Below, one piece after another: positions 7,640 through 16,649 of a DNA stretch of 24,889 nucleotides. The stretch is from DASUFE01 sp036274675 (lineage in GTDB: Bacteria > Pseudomonadota > Gammaproteobacteria > HTCC5015), in NCBI GenBank assembly GCA_036274675.1, contig DASUFE010000030.1, positions 1 through 24,889 on the forward strand. Direction: 5' to 3'. Below the pieces are notes generated by a model. The model did not search any database and was not told the origin of the DNA. It saw only the letters and a program-made list of their open reading frames with translations. The position numbers and the translations under genes were made by a program. Positions within the stretch are counted from its first letter, which is position 1, and each line of letters starts with the position of its first letter.

Positions 7640-8203
7640 ATGTCGCGGGCCGCGCTCCTTATAATCTCTCTGCTGCTGCTGGCGTATCCGGTAGCCGTTT
7701 ATTTAGGATTGAGCTATTTCGAACCCCGGTATATCGGGCTGCTGTTGCTGGCGTTGGTAAGCGCACGGTTCGTGCTGGCGCGCAGGCACCTGAAGCGGGA
7801 CAACCTGACCTCGCTGCTGCCGATCACCGTCGCCACGGCCGCGCTTTGTCTGCTGATTCTGATATTCAACCAAACGTCCATGGTCCGGCTGAATCCCGCC
7901 CTGGTCAATTTGGTGTTGCTGCTGACTTTCGGTTACACCCTGTACCGCCCGCCGAGCATGATCGAACGGCTGGCCCGCCTTTCCGGCGCCGGGATTTCAG
8001 ATCAAGCCGTCATCTATACCCGCAACGTAACCAGGATTTGGTGCCTTTTTTTTATGTGTAACGGGGCGATCGCCTTTTACACCTGCTTTTACACCAGCCT
8101 TGAAACCTGGACCTTGTATAACGGCCTCATTGCATATCTTTTAATGGGGCTGCTGTTCCTGGCTGAATACTGCGTGCGGCAGCATAAAATAAGGAATGCC
8201 TGA
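7640..8203 (+). CDS. apeG: Multi-pass membrane protein, ApeG type (187 aa)
   Basis: Integral membrane protein with about five or six hydrophobic segments, including residues about 5-45, 60-76, 85-100 and two at the C-terminal third. It resembles the COG4648 uncharacterised membrane proteins that occupy the same position, between the ACPs and the ligase, in aryl polyene clusters. No catalytic motif is visible. It starts two bases after the ACP stop and ends two bases before the ligase ATG. A role at the inner membrane in assembly or transfer of the pigment is inferred from context only. Confidence 0.78.
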   Translation: MSRAALLIISLLLLAYPVAVYLGLSYFEPRYIGLLLLALVSARFVLARRHLKRDNLTSLLPITVATAALCLLILIFNQTSMVRLNPALVNLVLLLTFGYTLYRPPSMIERLARLSGAGISDQAVIYTRNVTRIWCLFFMCNGAIAFYTCFYTSLETWTLYNGLIAYLLMGLLFLAEYCVRQHKIRNA

Positions 8204-8205
8204 GC

Positions 8206-9945
8206 ATGCAGCAGTGGCGCAACACAATCCTCCCGGACCCGGACCATAAAGCTCCCGCATTGGCCCTTTATAAGGATGCGCCTGTCGGGCACGACCAGTT
8301 TCATAACGACGTTGCGGCATTGCGCTCAATACTGCAACAGCGTCCCGAAAGCAACTGGGGACTGTATTGCGACGAAAGTTATGCTTTCGCGGTATCCCTG
8401 ATCGCCCTGCTCGATTCCGGCAAAAAACCGGTTGTCCTGCCCAACCTGCAACCGGAGTTTGTCCGCGGCATCGCATCCCATCTCGACGCGCTGCTGACGG
8501 ACCGGGCGCATGAATTACCCGCTATCGCGACCGTGCAGGCGAGTGTGGGCGTACAGCCTCCCGTAATCGCGCCCCCGGCTGTTTCATTGGAAAAGATTAA
8601 CGGCACGGTTTCGATCTTTACTTCGGGCTCCACCGGAGAGCCGAAGAGGATCGAAAAACGCTGGCAACAACTGAAAACCGAAGTCGAAATTCTGGAACGG
8701 ACCTGGGGCGATCAACTCCGGGACGCGCTTATCGTTTCAACCGTCAGCCACCAGCATATCTACGGTATGCTGTTCAAAGTCTTGTGGCCGCTGTTCAGCG
8801 GCAGATGCTTCGACAGCGCGCTTTACCAATATCCCGAACCCCTGCTGGAAAGGATCGCAAAACTCCCGGCGGCCGTATTGATCTCAAGCCCGGCGCATCT
8901 CAAGCGCATACCGAAAATGATCGATCTCGGGCGCGTCGGCGGCCGGTTGCTCGCCATATTTTCCTCGGGCGGGCCGTTGCCGAACGATGCGGCCTGCGAC
9001 ATCGCGCAAGCTCTCAAACTGGGTGTCACCGAGGTTTTCGGCAGCACCGAGACTGGCGGCGTCGCGTACCGCTCCCAAACACAGGCGGGCGAGATCGCGC
9101 CATGGACACCGCTGCCATTAGTCGATATCCGGACCGATGGCGGTTGCCTGATGATCCGTTCGCCCTTCGAAGGCTCGGGCGACTGGCACAAAATGGGCGA
9201 TCTCGTCGAGATGCTCGACGATGGGCGCTTCCTTACCCAGGGCCGGGCCGACAAGATCGTGAAAGTCGAGGAGAAGCGCCTGTCGCTGGCGGAGGTCGAA
9301 ACCAGGCTTGCCGCGTCCGGCCTGATCTCCGAAGCGGTCGCAACCGTGCTCGAGAGCAACCGCCACAGCGTGGCCGTCGCGGCGATATTGTCCGCCGAAG
9401 GCAAGGTTTTCCTCGAGCAGCGGGGCCACAAGGAGTTGTGCTCGCAGCTGCGGGAATATCTTGCCCGGTATTTTGAAGCGGTGGTCCTGCCGAAGAAATG
9501 GCGGTTCATCGGGCAAATGCCCGTGAACAGCCAGGGCAAGATCACGCAATCCGCCGTAAAGCGCTTATTTCTGGATGCCGATCACCTCGAAGACGGGGCA
9601 TTCAGCGCGAACCCGGTCGTGGAATCCATCGAGCGTACGGACGCAGGAATCGTCCTCAATCTCAGCATCACGCCCGATATCATTTACTTTAATGGCCATT
9701 TCCCCGGCCGGCCGGTATTGCCCGGCGTTGCCCAGCTGGCATGGGCGCACGCACTGGGCAAGCAATATTTCAATGTGCCCGACGACTGCCGGGCGCTGGA
9801 GGCGGTAAAATTCCACCGCTTCATCGAGCCGGGAGACAAGGTCAGACTCAGTCTCAGCTACAACCCGGACAAACGCAAGCTGACCTTCAGCTACGAGTCG
9901 GACAAGGGCGTACACTCCTCCGGCCGCCTCGCGATGGGAGCGTGA
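8206..9945 (+). CDS. apeHI: Adenylating acyl ligase fused to hotdog dehydratase (ApeH-ApeI, 579 aa)
   Basis: Residues 1 to about 460 form an ANL-superfamily AMP-dependent ligase. It has the P-loop TSGSTGEPK (139-147), FGSTETGG, then MGDL and GRADKIVKVEEKRL, and a C-terminal catalytic lysine block NSQGKIT. Residues about 470-579 form a FabA/FabZ-like hotdog domain with GHFPGRPVLPGV (His498). In E. coli and Xenorhabdus aryl polyene clusters these are separate genes, apeH (activates the aryl acid onto ACP) and apeI (3-hydroxyacyl-ACP dehydratase). In the hotdog part the position of the catalytic Glu of FabZ, 14 residues after the His, is Ala512, so it probably needs the separate ApeP partner. 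The gene starts two bases after apeG. Confidence 0.9.
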   Translation: MQQWRNTILPDPDHKAPALALYKDAPVGHDQFHNDVAALRSILQQRPESNWGLYCDESYAFAVSLIALLDSGKKPVVLPNLQPEFVRGIASHLDALLTDRAHELPAIATVQASVGVQPPVIAPPAVSLEKINGTVSIFTSGSTGEPKRIEKRWQQLKTEVEILERTWGDQLRDALIVSTVSHQHIYGMLFKVLWPLFSGRCFDSALYQYPEPLLERIAKLPAAVLISSPAHLKRIPKMIDLGRVGGRLLAIFSSGGPLPNDAACDIAQALKLGVTEVFGSTETGGVAYRSQTQAGEIAPWTPLPLVDIRTDGGCLMIRSPFEGSGDWHKMGDLVEMLDDGRFLTQGRADKIVKVEEKRLSLAEVETRLAASGLISEAVATVLESNRHSVAVAAILSAEGKVFLEQRGHKELCSQLREYLARYFEAVVLPKKWRFIGQMPVNSQGKITQSAVKRLFLDADHLEDGAFSANPVVESIERTDAGIVLNLSITPDIIYFNGHFPGRPVLPGVAQLAWAHALGKQYFNVPDDCRALEAVKFHRFIEPGDKVRLSLSYNPDKRKLTFSYESDKGVHSSGRLAMGA

Positions 9946-9947
9946 GC

Positions 9948-11684
9948 ATGCAATTCCGTCCCTGCATTATCATCCCCGTTTACAACCATGGCCGCACGGC
10001 CGCCGCCACCGTCGCCGCACTGAGCGCCTCCGGGCTGCCCTGCTTCATAATCGATGATGGCAGCGCCGAAGATACCCAGCGCATCCTGCAGGCGCTCGCC
10101 GCGGAGAAACCCGCCGTGATCCTGCACCGGCTGCCGCAGAACCAGGGCAAGGGCGGCGCGGTAATAGCCGGGATGGAACTGGCTCTGCGGCAGGGCTATA
10201 CGCATGCTCTGCAAATCGACGCGGACGGCCAGCACAACACCGACGATGTCGCCGCATTCCTTGAAAGCGCGCGCCGCAATCCGGCGGCGCTGGTCGCGGG
10301 ACAGCCTGTCTACGACGCCTCCGCCCCCAGGGGCCGCATGATCGCGCGCCGCATCACCCACTTCTGGGTCGGCGTCGAGATTCTGTCGTTGAATCCGCCG
10401 GACACGATGTGCGGATTCCGCGTTTACCCGTTACAAGCCGTGGAACCCCTGCTGCGCGGACATCGGCCCAGGCGCCGCATGGATTTTGACACCGACATCA
10501 TGGTACGCCTTATATGGAGCGGCACCCCCGTAATCCGCATAGCTACGCGCGTCACTTATCCCGAGGACGGCAGCTCCCATTTCAGATACTTCACCGACAA
10601 CCTGCTGATCAGCCGCATGCATACGCGGCTGTTTTTCGGAATGCTCCGCCGTCTGCCGATGCTGTTGTTGCGCAAGCGGCGGACCTCGGCGGAGCACAAG
10701 CAGCACTGGTCCGAAATCGGCGAGAAGGGAACTGTTGCCGGCATTAAAATACTGTTCTGGATTCATCACGTAATGGGGGAAAAAATTCTGCAAGCCATAC
10801 TGTTCCCGGTTGTGCTGTACTTTTTCCTCACCGCCCGGAGTTCCAGAACGGCATCGCTGCAATTCCTGAACAGGGCCTACGCCGCCGGTTCGCCACGTCT
10901 GCGCACGCAGCCTTCGCTGTTCAACAGCTTCCGTCATTTCCTGTCGTTCGCACAGGCCGCGCTCGACAAGGCCGCATCCTGGCGGGGCGATATAAAACAC
11001 GAGGATATAGTATTCGAGAACAAACAGGAGCTTATGCGCCTGATAGACGAGCGTACCGGGATCGTCATCATCGGCTCCCACCTCGGCAATATAGAGCTCA
11101 GCCGCGCGGTGGCCGATTCACTGAGCGCGCCGCGCGTGAACGCCTTGATGTTCACGGAGCACGCCGCAAAATACAATTCGGTGCTGAGAAAACTAAATCC
11201 GAAACTCTCGGACCGCGTGGTGCACCTGGAACACATCAGCCCCGAGACCGCGATCAGCCTGAAACGGAAGATTGACGACGGAGAAATCATCGTGATCCTG
11301 GGCGACCGAACCGCGGTGCATTCGGAAAACCGTTTCAACCGGGTTGAATTCCTCGGCGCCGAGGCGCCCTTCGCGCAAGGACCCTTCATACTCGCCTCAC
11401 TGCTGGATTGCCCGGTTTACCTGATGTTCTGCCTGAAGCAAGGCGACAAATACTATGTCCATTTCGAACGCTTCGCGGAGCGGATGCAGTTGCCGCGCAA
11501 ATCGCGCGAACGGCATTTGCAGCATTTCATCCAGAACTATGCGAAACGCCTGGAGCACTACTGCCTGCAAGAGCCGTTTCAATGGTTTAATTTCTACGAC
11601 TTCTGGCGCCAGAAAAACCGCCAGACTGCCCTGACCAACCTTGAGGAATCGGAACACAATGCGCATGCCTACCGTAGCGAATAG
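9948..11684 (+). CDS. apeJ: Family 2 glycosyltransferase fused to LpxL-like acyltransferase (ApeJ type, 578 aa)
   Basis: The N-terminal part (residues about 5-230) is a GT-A glycosyltransferase of family 2 with IIPVYNHG, DDGSA (36-40) and the DxD-containing DADGQH (91-96). The C-terminal part, from about 270, is an LpxL/HtrB-like lysophospholipid acyltransferase with a membrane segment (about 278-295), the catalytic HLGNIE (His378, Glu383) and LGDRTAV. It probably links the polyene acyl chain to a glycosylated lipid acceptor at the inner membrane; the acceptor is not known from sequence. ATG 9948 lies two bases after the previous stop. An open frame extends upstream of this ATG but is the other frame of the dehydratase domain. 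The 3' end overlaps the ammonia-lyase gene by 26 bases. Confidence 0.9.
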   Translation: MQFRPCIIIPVYNHGRTAAATVAALSASGLPCFIIDDGSAEDTQRILQALAAEKPAVILHRLPQNQGKGGAVIAGMELALRQGYTHALQIDADGQHNTDDVAAFLESARRNPAALVAGQPVYDASAPRGRMIARRITHFWVGVEILSLNPPDTMCGFRVYPLQAVEPLLRGHRPRRRMDFDTDIMVRLIWSGTPVIRIATRVTYPEDGSSHFRYFTDNLLISRMHTRLFFGMLRRLPMLLLRKRRTSAEHKQHWSEIGEKGTVAGIKILFWIHHVMGEKILQAILFPVVLYFFLTARSSRTASLQFLNRAYAAGSPRLRTQPSLFNSFRHFLSFAQAALDKAASWRGDIKHEDIVFENKQELMRLIDERTGIVIIGSHLGNIELSRAVADSLSAPRVNALMFTEHAAKYNSVLRKLNPKLSDRVVHLEHISPETAISLKRKIDDGEIIVILGDRTAVHSENRFNRVEFLGAEAPFAQGPFILASLLDCPVYLMFCLKQGDKYYVHFERFAERMQLPRKSRERHLQHFIQNYAKRLEHYCLQEPFQWFNFYDFWRQKNRQTALTNLEESEHNAHAYRSE

Positions 11685-13254
11685 CCGCCCGCACACCGAA
11701 AGCGCCGTAACTTTCGGAGAGGACAGGATATCAATCGACGATATCGTCGCTCTCGCCGACGGCCTTCGGTCCGCATCGCTCAGCGAACAGACCGACTTCC
11801 GCGACAAGATAGTCAAGGGTTCAGCCTTCCTCGACAAGCTGCTGCAGGAAGACGGCGTGATTTACGGAGTCACCACCGGATACGGCGATTCCTGCACCGT
11901 GATAGTTCCGGCCGCCCTGGTTGATGAACTGCCCGCGCACCTGACCCGATTCCATGGCTGCGGCATGGGCGCCTGCTTCGAGCCGCGCACCGGCAGGGCG
12001 ATACTGGCGGCCCGGCTGGCCTCCCTGGCCCAAGGGTATTCTGGAGTACGCATGGCGCTGCTCGACCAGATCAGGCAGCTGCTGAACCATGACATAGTGC
12101 CCGTCATCCCCGAAGAAGGCTCGGTCGGCGCCAGCGGGGATCTGACTCCCCTTTCATACGTCGCCGCCGCGCTGATGGGCGAGCGCCAGGTTTATTACAA
12201 AGGGAAAACGCGGAATACGGGCGAAGTCCTGCGTGAAGCCGGGCTGCAGCCGTTGACTCTCAAACCCAAGGAAGGCCTCGCCGTCATGAACGGCACCGCC
12301 GTGATGACCGGCATCGCCTGCCTGGCCTACAGCCGGGCCGAGTACCTGACACGGCTCGCCGCGAGAATCACCGCGCTCGCCTCGCTGGCGCTGAAAGGCA
12401 ATGGCAACCACTTTGACGATCTGTTGTTCGCCGTGAAACCGCATCCCGGACAAAACAGGGTCGCGGCCTGGATCCGGGAGGATATCAATCACCACGAACA
12501 TCCCCGTAACTCGGACCGCCTGCAGGACCGTTATTCGATACGCTGCGCGCCGCACGTCATCGGGGTTCTGAACGACTCACTGCCCTGGATGCGGCAGATG
12601 ATCGAAAACGAGTTGAACAGCGCGAACGACAACCCGATCATCGACGGCCGCGGCGAGCACGTGCTGCACGGCGGGCATTTCTACGGGGGGCATATCGCCT
12701 TCGTCATGGACTCAATGAAAAATTGCGTCGCCAACCTGGCGGACCTGATGGACCGGCAGCTGGCATTGCTGGTCGACACCAAATTCAACAACGGCCTGCC
12801 GGCCAATCTCTCCGGCGCCACCGGGCTGCGCAAAACCATCAATCACGGCATGAAGGCCGTACAGATCGCGGTTTCCGCGTGGACGGCGGAAGCCTTGAAG
12901 AATTCGATGCCGGCCAGCGTGTTCTCACGGTCGACGGAATGCCACAACCAGGACAAGGTCAGCATGGGAACCATCGCGGCGCGCGATTGCCTGCGCAGTC
13001 TGCAACTGACCGAGCAGGTCGCGGCGGCGGCACTGCTGGCGGCAAGCCAGGCGTTGGAACTGCGCCTGCGGGCGGGCGAAATCAAGGAACAAACGCTCTC
13101 GGCCGGAATTCTGGCCATGCGAAAAAACGTGTTCGAGCACTTTGAATTCATGACCGAAGACCGCCCGCTGGAGTCCGCATTGAGGCAGTTCGTGGAGCTG
13201 ATACAGCACAAGCAGTGGGCGCTTTACCCGGAAACCGGCGCGGCGGCGAAATGA
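11659..13254 (+). CDS. MIO-type aromatic amino acid ammonia-lyase (531 aa)
   Basis: Member of the histidine/phenylalanine/tyrosine ammonia-lyase family. It has the MIO-forming Ala-Ser-Gly in GSVGASGDLTPLS (158-160), the catalytic Tyr75 in GVTTGYG, Asn211 in NGTAVMTG, and the NSANDNPI and QDKVSMGT blocks. It would deaminate tyrosine or phenylalanine to coumarate or cinnamate, an aryl acrylate starter for the operon's ligase. Its place inside a pigment operon argues against histidine catabolism: there are no other hut genes. The usual Ser-His at the substrate-selectivity loop is Phe98-His99. A similar enzyme belongs to flexirubin clusters. GAGG lies 12 bases before ATG 11659; ATG 11665 is an alternative. 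The 3' end overlaps the thioesterase by ATGA. Confidence 0.9.
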   Translation: MRMPTVANSRPHTESAVTFGEDRISIDDIVALADGLRSASLSEQTDFRDKIVKGSAFLDKLLQEDGVIYGVTTGYGDSCTVIVPAALVDELPAHLTRFHGCGMGACFEPRTGRAILAARLASLAQGYSGVRMALLDQIRQLLNHDIVPVIPEEGSVGASGDLTPLSYVAAALMGERQVYYKGKTRNTGEVLREAGLQPLTLKPKEGLAVMNGTAVMTGIACLAYSRAEYLTRLAARITALASLALKGNGNHFDDLLFAVKPHPGQNRVAAWIREDINHHEHPRNSDRLQDRYSIRCAPHVIGVLNDSLPWMRQMIENELNSANDNPIIDGRGEHVLHGGHFYGGHIAFVMDSMKNCVANLADLMDRQLALLVDTKFNNGLPANLSGATGLRKTINHGMKAVQIAVSAWTAEALKNSMPASVFSRSTECHNQDKVSMGTIAARDCLRSLQLTEQVAAAALLAASQALELRLRAGEIKEQTLSAGILAMRKNVFEHFEFMTEDRPLESALRQFVELIQHKQWALYPETGAAAK

Positions 13255-13661
13255 TCGAGACCAGCGTTACGATCAGAATCCCGTTCCACCATGTCGACGT
13301 CATGGCGATGGCCTGGCACGGGCATTATGTGAAATATTTCGAGGAAGCGCGCGACGCGCTGCTCGACAGGATCGGCTACAACTACCTGGAGATGCGCGCC
13401 TCAGGCTACGTCTGGCCCGTGATCGACATGCGGATCAAATACATCAAGCCGGTCGAACTCGGCGGCAGCATCCGTGTTCAGGCGTCCCTGGCTGAATACG
13501 AAAACCGCCTCAAGATCGAATATCTCATTACTGACCCGAGTACCGGAGCGCGGCTTACCACGGGTTATACATCCCAGGTCGCGGTGCACCTCGAATCGAA
13601 GGAAATGCGCCTGGTTTCCCCCGATATCCTGTTTCAGAAACTCGGAGTCGCCGTGCCATGA
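13251..13661 (+). CDS. apeK: 4HBT-family acyl thioesterase, ApeK type (136 aa)
   Basis: Single hotdog domain of the 4-hydroxybenzoyl-CoA thioesterase family. The active-site block FHHVDVMAMAWHGHYVKYF contains the conserved Asp16 and His23, followed by EEAR. It would hydrolyse an acyl thioester, either releasing the finished polyene from ACP or clearing misloaded chains. In the aryl polyene literature the corresponding protein is ApeK. The start ATG shares ATGA with the stop of the ammonia-lyase; an upstream in-frame start at 13215 would extend into that gene and is rejected. The stop overlaps the next start by ATGA. Confidence 0.92.
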   Translation: MIETSVTIRIPFHHVDVMAMAWHGHYVKYFEEARDALLDRIGYNYLEMRASGYVWPVIDMRIKYIKPVELGGSIRVQASLAEYENRLKIEYLITDPSTGARLTTGYTSQVAVHLESKEMRLVSPDILFQKLGVAVP

Positions 13662-14308
13662 GAAAAATCCTGCTGCAACGACTTGGCGCTGCGCTCATCT
13701 ATTTCATGGCCGGCGCGGCGGCGGCGGAAGCACCCGCTTTCGATTACGCGACAGCCGCGAAAGAGCCTGCGCCGGAAATCCTGTCCAGCATACGGAAAAT
13801 GCAGGACGTCGAACTGCTGCGTGGTGAATTCAAGCAGCGGAAAAATCTCAAAATCCTCAAACAGCCTTTCCTGTCGAACGGCTGGTTTATCTTCTCCCGG
13901 AACGATGGGCTTTACTGGGAAATCACCGAGCCGCTGCCAGGCGCCTATCTGATTGGAAAAAAGGGTATCCGGCCGGCCGCCGGAAGCAGCGGCACAAGCG
14001 TGGATTCGCCCTTCGCCGACGGCGTGGGCAGAATGTTCTCTTCGATCATGGGCGCCAGGCTCGAGGAGCTGGAGTCTTATTTCGATATCTACTACCGCAG
14101 CCTGGGCAGCCGCTGGCAACTCGGGCTCAAACCGCGCAACAGCCGCATCGCAACGTTCATGAGCGGAATCGAAATCACCGGCGGCCGATACATCGATACC
14201 ATAAGAATCGTTGAAGGCGGCGGCGATACAACTGAAATCACGTTCACAGCCGTCACCGAAGAACTGCCCGATGGGCTGGCAAGCCGGTATTTCAATGCCC
14301 AGCAGTAG
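13658..14308 (+). CDS. apeL: LolA-like periplasmic carrier, ApeL type (216 aa)
   Basis: A periplasmic protein with a signal peptide (basic MRKILLQR, then a hydrophobic stretch ending in an Ala-rich cleavage region near residues 20-25). The rest fits the outer-membrane lipoprotein carrier (LolA) fold, with a GEFKQRKNLKILKQPF segment followed by alternating beta strands such as NGWFIFSRNDGLYWEI. It probably shields and carries the polyene-lipid across the periplasm; this follows from the position beside an MMPL exporter and a lipoprotein in the same operon. ATGA overlap with the thioesterase upstream; 14-base overlap with the exporter downstream. Confidence 0.85.
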   Translation: MRKILLQRLGAALIYFMAGAAAAEAPAFDYATAAKEPAPEILSSIRKMQDVELLRGEFKQRKNLKILKQPFLSNGWFIFSRNDGLYWEITEPLPGAYLIGKKGIRPAAGSSGTSVDSPFADGVGRMFSSIMGARLEELESYFDIYYRSLGSRWQLGLKPRNSRIATFMSGIEITGGRYIDTIRIVEGGGDTTEITFTAVTEELPDGLASRYFNAQQ

Positions 14309-16646
14309 AGGTTTGTTTTACGGCTGGAGCATATTGGTCGCGGCACTGCTCGCCGTGGCCGCCTGCTTTGTGTTACGCGGCATTCAAGTGGATACGAACA
14401 TACTGAATCTGCTGCCCGGGGCCGAGCGCGACCCGCTCATCGTCGCCGCGATCGAAAAGCATAGCGGGAATTTCTCGAGAAACGTCGCCTTCCTGATCAG
14501 CGCGCCAACCGAGACCGACTCGCAACAGGCCGCGCTCAGGGCTGGCCAGCTGGCCCGGGAGTCAGGACTGTTCACCGAAATCATGGATCGCGTGAACGAA
14601 AGCCAGGGAGCGGGTTTATACCGGTTCTATCTGCCGTACCGCGCGAGCCTGCTCTCGGCGCAGGACAGCAGGCTGTTGGCGCAGCACGAATACGGCCGCC
14701 TGGAAAACAAAGTGCTGAACGCAATCGCCGCTCCCGTACCCGGATTCAACGCGAGCATGCTGGAGCAGGACCCGCTGCTGCTGTACACACGCTTTCTCTC
14801 CGGTTTCGCGCCGCAAGCCGGCAGGCTCAAGCTGCATAACGGCATGCTCACCGCCGAACACGACAAGTTTTACCATACCCTGGTAAGCGCCATGATCGAA
14901 GGCGACGCCTTCGCCCTCGACTACCAGGAGAAGTTTCAGCAGTTTTACGGAAATCTGGCAGCCACGCTGCGCAACGAATATCCCGCTGCGACCCTGACGT
15001 CCGTCGGCATGATACATAACACGACCGCCGGTACCGTACGCGCCAAAAGGGAAATATCGGCGATCAGCGGGGTATCGATGGTCGGGCTGGTGTTATTGTT
15101 CGTCTTCGGCTTCCGCTCCCTGAAACCGCTGGTCTACGCGCTCATCCCCATGAACGTGGGAATCGCCGCCGCCTTCGTGGCATGCATCGCCGCGTTCGGC
15201 TCGATTCACATCATGACGCTAGTATTCGGAACCAGCCTGATCGGCGTCTGCATGGACTACGCGCTGCATTTCTTCTCGGAACTGGCCTATCACCGGCCCA
15301 CCCTCTCGCCACGGCATTGCCTCGACCGCATCCTGCCCGGCATGACACTCGGCATGATTACCAGCGTCGTCGGTTATACCGCTTTCTACACGACAGGGTC
15401 CCCGGGGCTGCAGCAAATGGCGTTGTTCTCGTCAACGGGGTTGATCGCGGCCTATTGTTGCGTCGTGTTCTGGTTCCCGCGGCTGCCGGCATTGAAAACG
15501 ACCGGAGCCGATAACACGAGCGCCGTCCTCTCGCAAAAAATACTGGCATTCTGGGACCACGGGAACAAATCGCGCACTCCGCTGGCGCTGGCGGCAATCA
15601 CGCTGGTCACGGCCGTTGGAATCGGCCTCGCCGACGTCGACGATAATATCCGCTCGCTGGACAATTCCCCGTCCCGCCTGCATACAGACAGCTTGCGCTT
15701 TCAGGACATCACGGGAATCAGTCCGAGCAGCCAGTTCTTCGTGGTGACGGGCGACGCCCCGGAAGCAGTGCTGGAACGCGAAGAAAAGCTCGCGGACTCG
15801 CTCAACACGGCCATCGCAAGCGGATACCTGCGGGAATTCCGCGCCACTTCGAATTACATTCCTTCCGCCGCGCGACAGCGCGCAAACTACCAGGCCGCGC
15901 GCGCGGGCATCGAAACCGTGGCGGCGGCATTATCGCGCATCGGCTACCAGCCGGAAGTAATCGCCCGCTATCGGGCGCTGTACGCAAAACCGGAGCCGGA
16001 GATACTGGATTTCGAACGCTGGCATGAAGCGAAAATCGTCCCCGACTTGCAATGGCTGGAGTCGGCATCGGGCAAATATGCCTCCCTGGTTTACCTGGCC
16101 GGAGTCGAAAATATCGAGCCCGTGCTGGCGGCGGCGCGCGGCATGGAAGGAGTCCGGTATATCGACCAGGTCGAGGGGATCAGCAACGCATTGATGAAAT
16201 ACCGGCAGCTGACGAATAAGATGGTTCTGGCCGCCTATGCGCTCATACTCTTGATTCTGACATGGCGTTATGGATTCAAGCGGGCGGCGAGCGTGCTGCT
16301 GCCGCCGCTGCTGGCCGCCGCATCGGCCTTTGCGCTCTGCGGTTTCATCGGCCAACCGCTGACCCTGTTCAATTCTCTCGCAATCCTGCTGGTGCTTGGC
16401 CTGGGGATCGATTACACGATCTTCATGGCGGAAACCAGGGGCGACCGGACCGTCACCATGGTCGGAATCCTGTATTCCACCGTTACCACGGTGCTGGCCT
16501 TCGGCCTGCTGGCGTTCAGCGGAACGCCGGCGCTGAAGTCGATCGGCATAACGGTGTTCTGCGGCATAACCATGACATTGTTGCTGGCGCCCCTCGCGAA
16601 ACCGGATAACGATAACGCACCAACCATGAATCAATACCGGGCTTGA
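14295..16646 (+). CDS. apeM: MMPL/RND-family exporter, ApeM type (783 aa)
   Basis: Large inner-membrane exporter of the MMPL (COG4258, predicted exporter) type. One N-terminal helix (about 8-28) is followed by a periplasmic domain of about 210 residues that begins with the family phrase DTNILNLLPG. Then come a block of about five to six helices (about 255-400), a second periplasmic domain opening DDNIRSLDNSP, and a final block of five helices containing GLGIDYTIFMAETRG. It is expected to move the aryl polyene product, or its lipid form, from the inner membrane to the carrier ApeL. ATG 14295 overlaps apeL by 14 bases. The open frame extends further upstream, but that part shadows apeL. Confidence 0.9.
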   Translation: MPSSRGLFYGWSILVAALLAVAACFVLRGIQVDTNILNLLPGAERDPLIVAAIEKHSGNFSRNVAFLISAPTETDSQQAALRAGQLARESGLFTEIMDRVNESQGAGLYRFYLPYRASLLSAQDSRLLAQHEYGRLENKVLNAIAAPVPGFNASMLEQDPLLLYTRFLSGFAPQAGRLKLHNGMLTAEHDKFYHTLVSAMIEGDAFALDYQEKFQQFYGNLAATLRNEYPAATLTSVGMIHNTTAGTVRAKREISAISGVSMVGLVLLFVFGFRSLKPLVYALIPMNVGIAAAFVACIAAFGSIHIMTLVFGTSLIGVCMDYALHFFSELAYHRPTLSPRHCLDRILPGMTLGMITSVVGYTAFYTTGSPGLQQMALFSSTGLIAAYCCVVFWFPRLPALKTTGADNTSAVLSQKILAFWDHGNKSRTPLALAAITLVTAVGIGLADVDDNIRSLDNSPSRLHTDSLRFQDITGISPSSQFFVVTGDAPEAVLEREEKLADSLNTAIASGYLREFRATSNYIPSAARQRANYQAARAGIETVAAALSRIGYQPEVIARYRALYAKPEPEILDFERWHEAKIVPDLQWLESASGKYASLVYLAGVENIEPVLAAARGMEGVRYIDQVEGISNALMKYRQLTNKMVLAAYALILLILTWRYGFKRAASVLLPPLLAAASAFALCGFIGQPLTLFNSLAILLVLGLGIDYTIFMAETRGDRTVTMVGILYSTVTTVLAFGLLAFSGTPALKSIGITVFCGITMTLLLAPLAKPDNDNAPTMNQYRA

Positions 16647-16649
16647 AAA

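Noticed and set aside
8823..9545. 240-aa minus-strand open frame inside the ligase gene
   Set aside because: Ser/Arg-rich shadow of the ligase domain with no recognisable motif.
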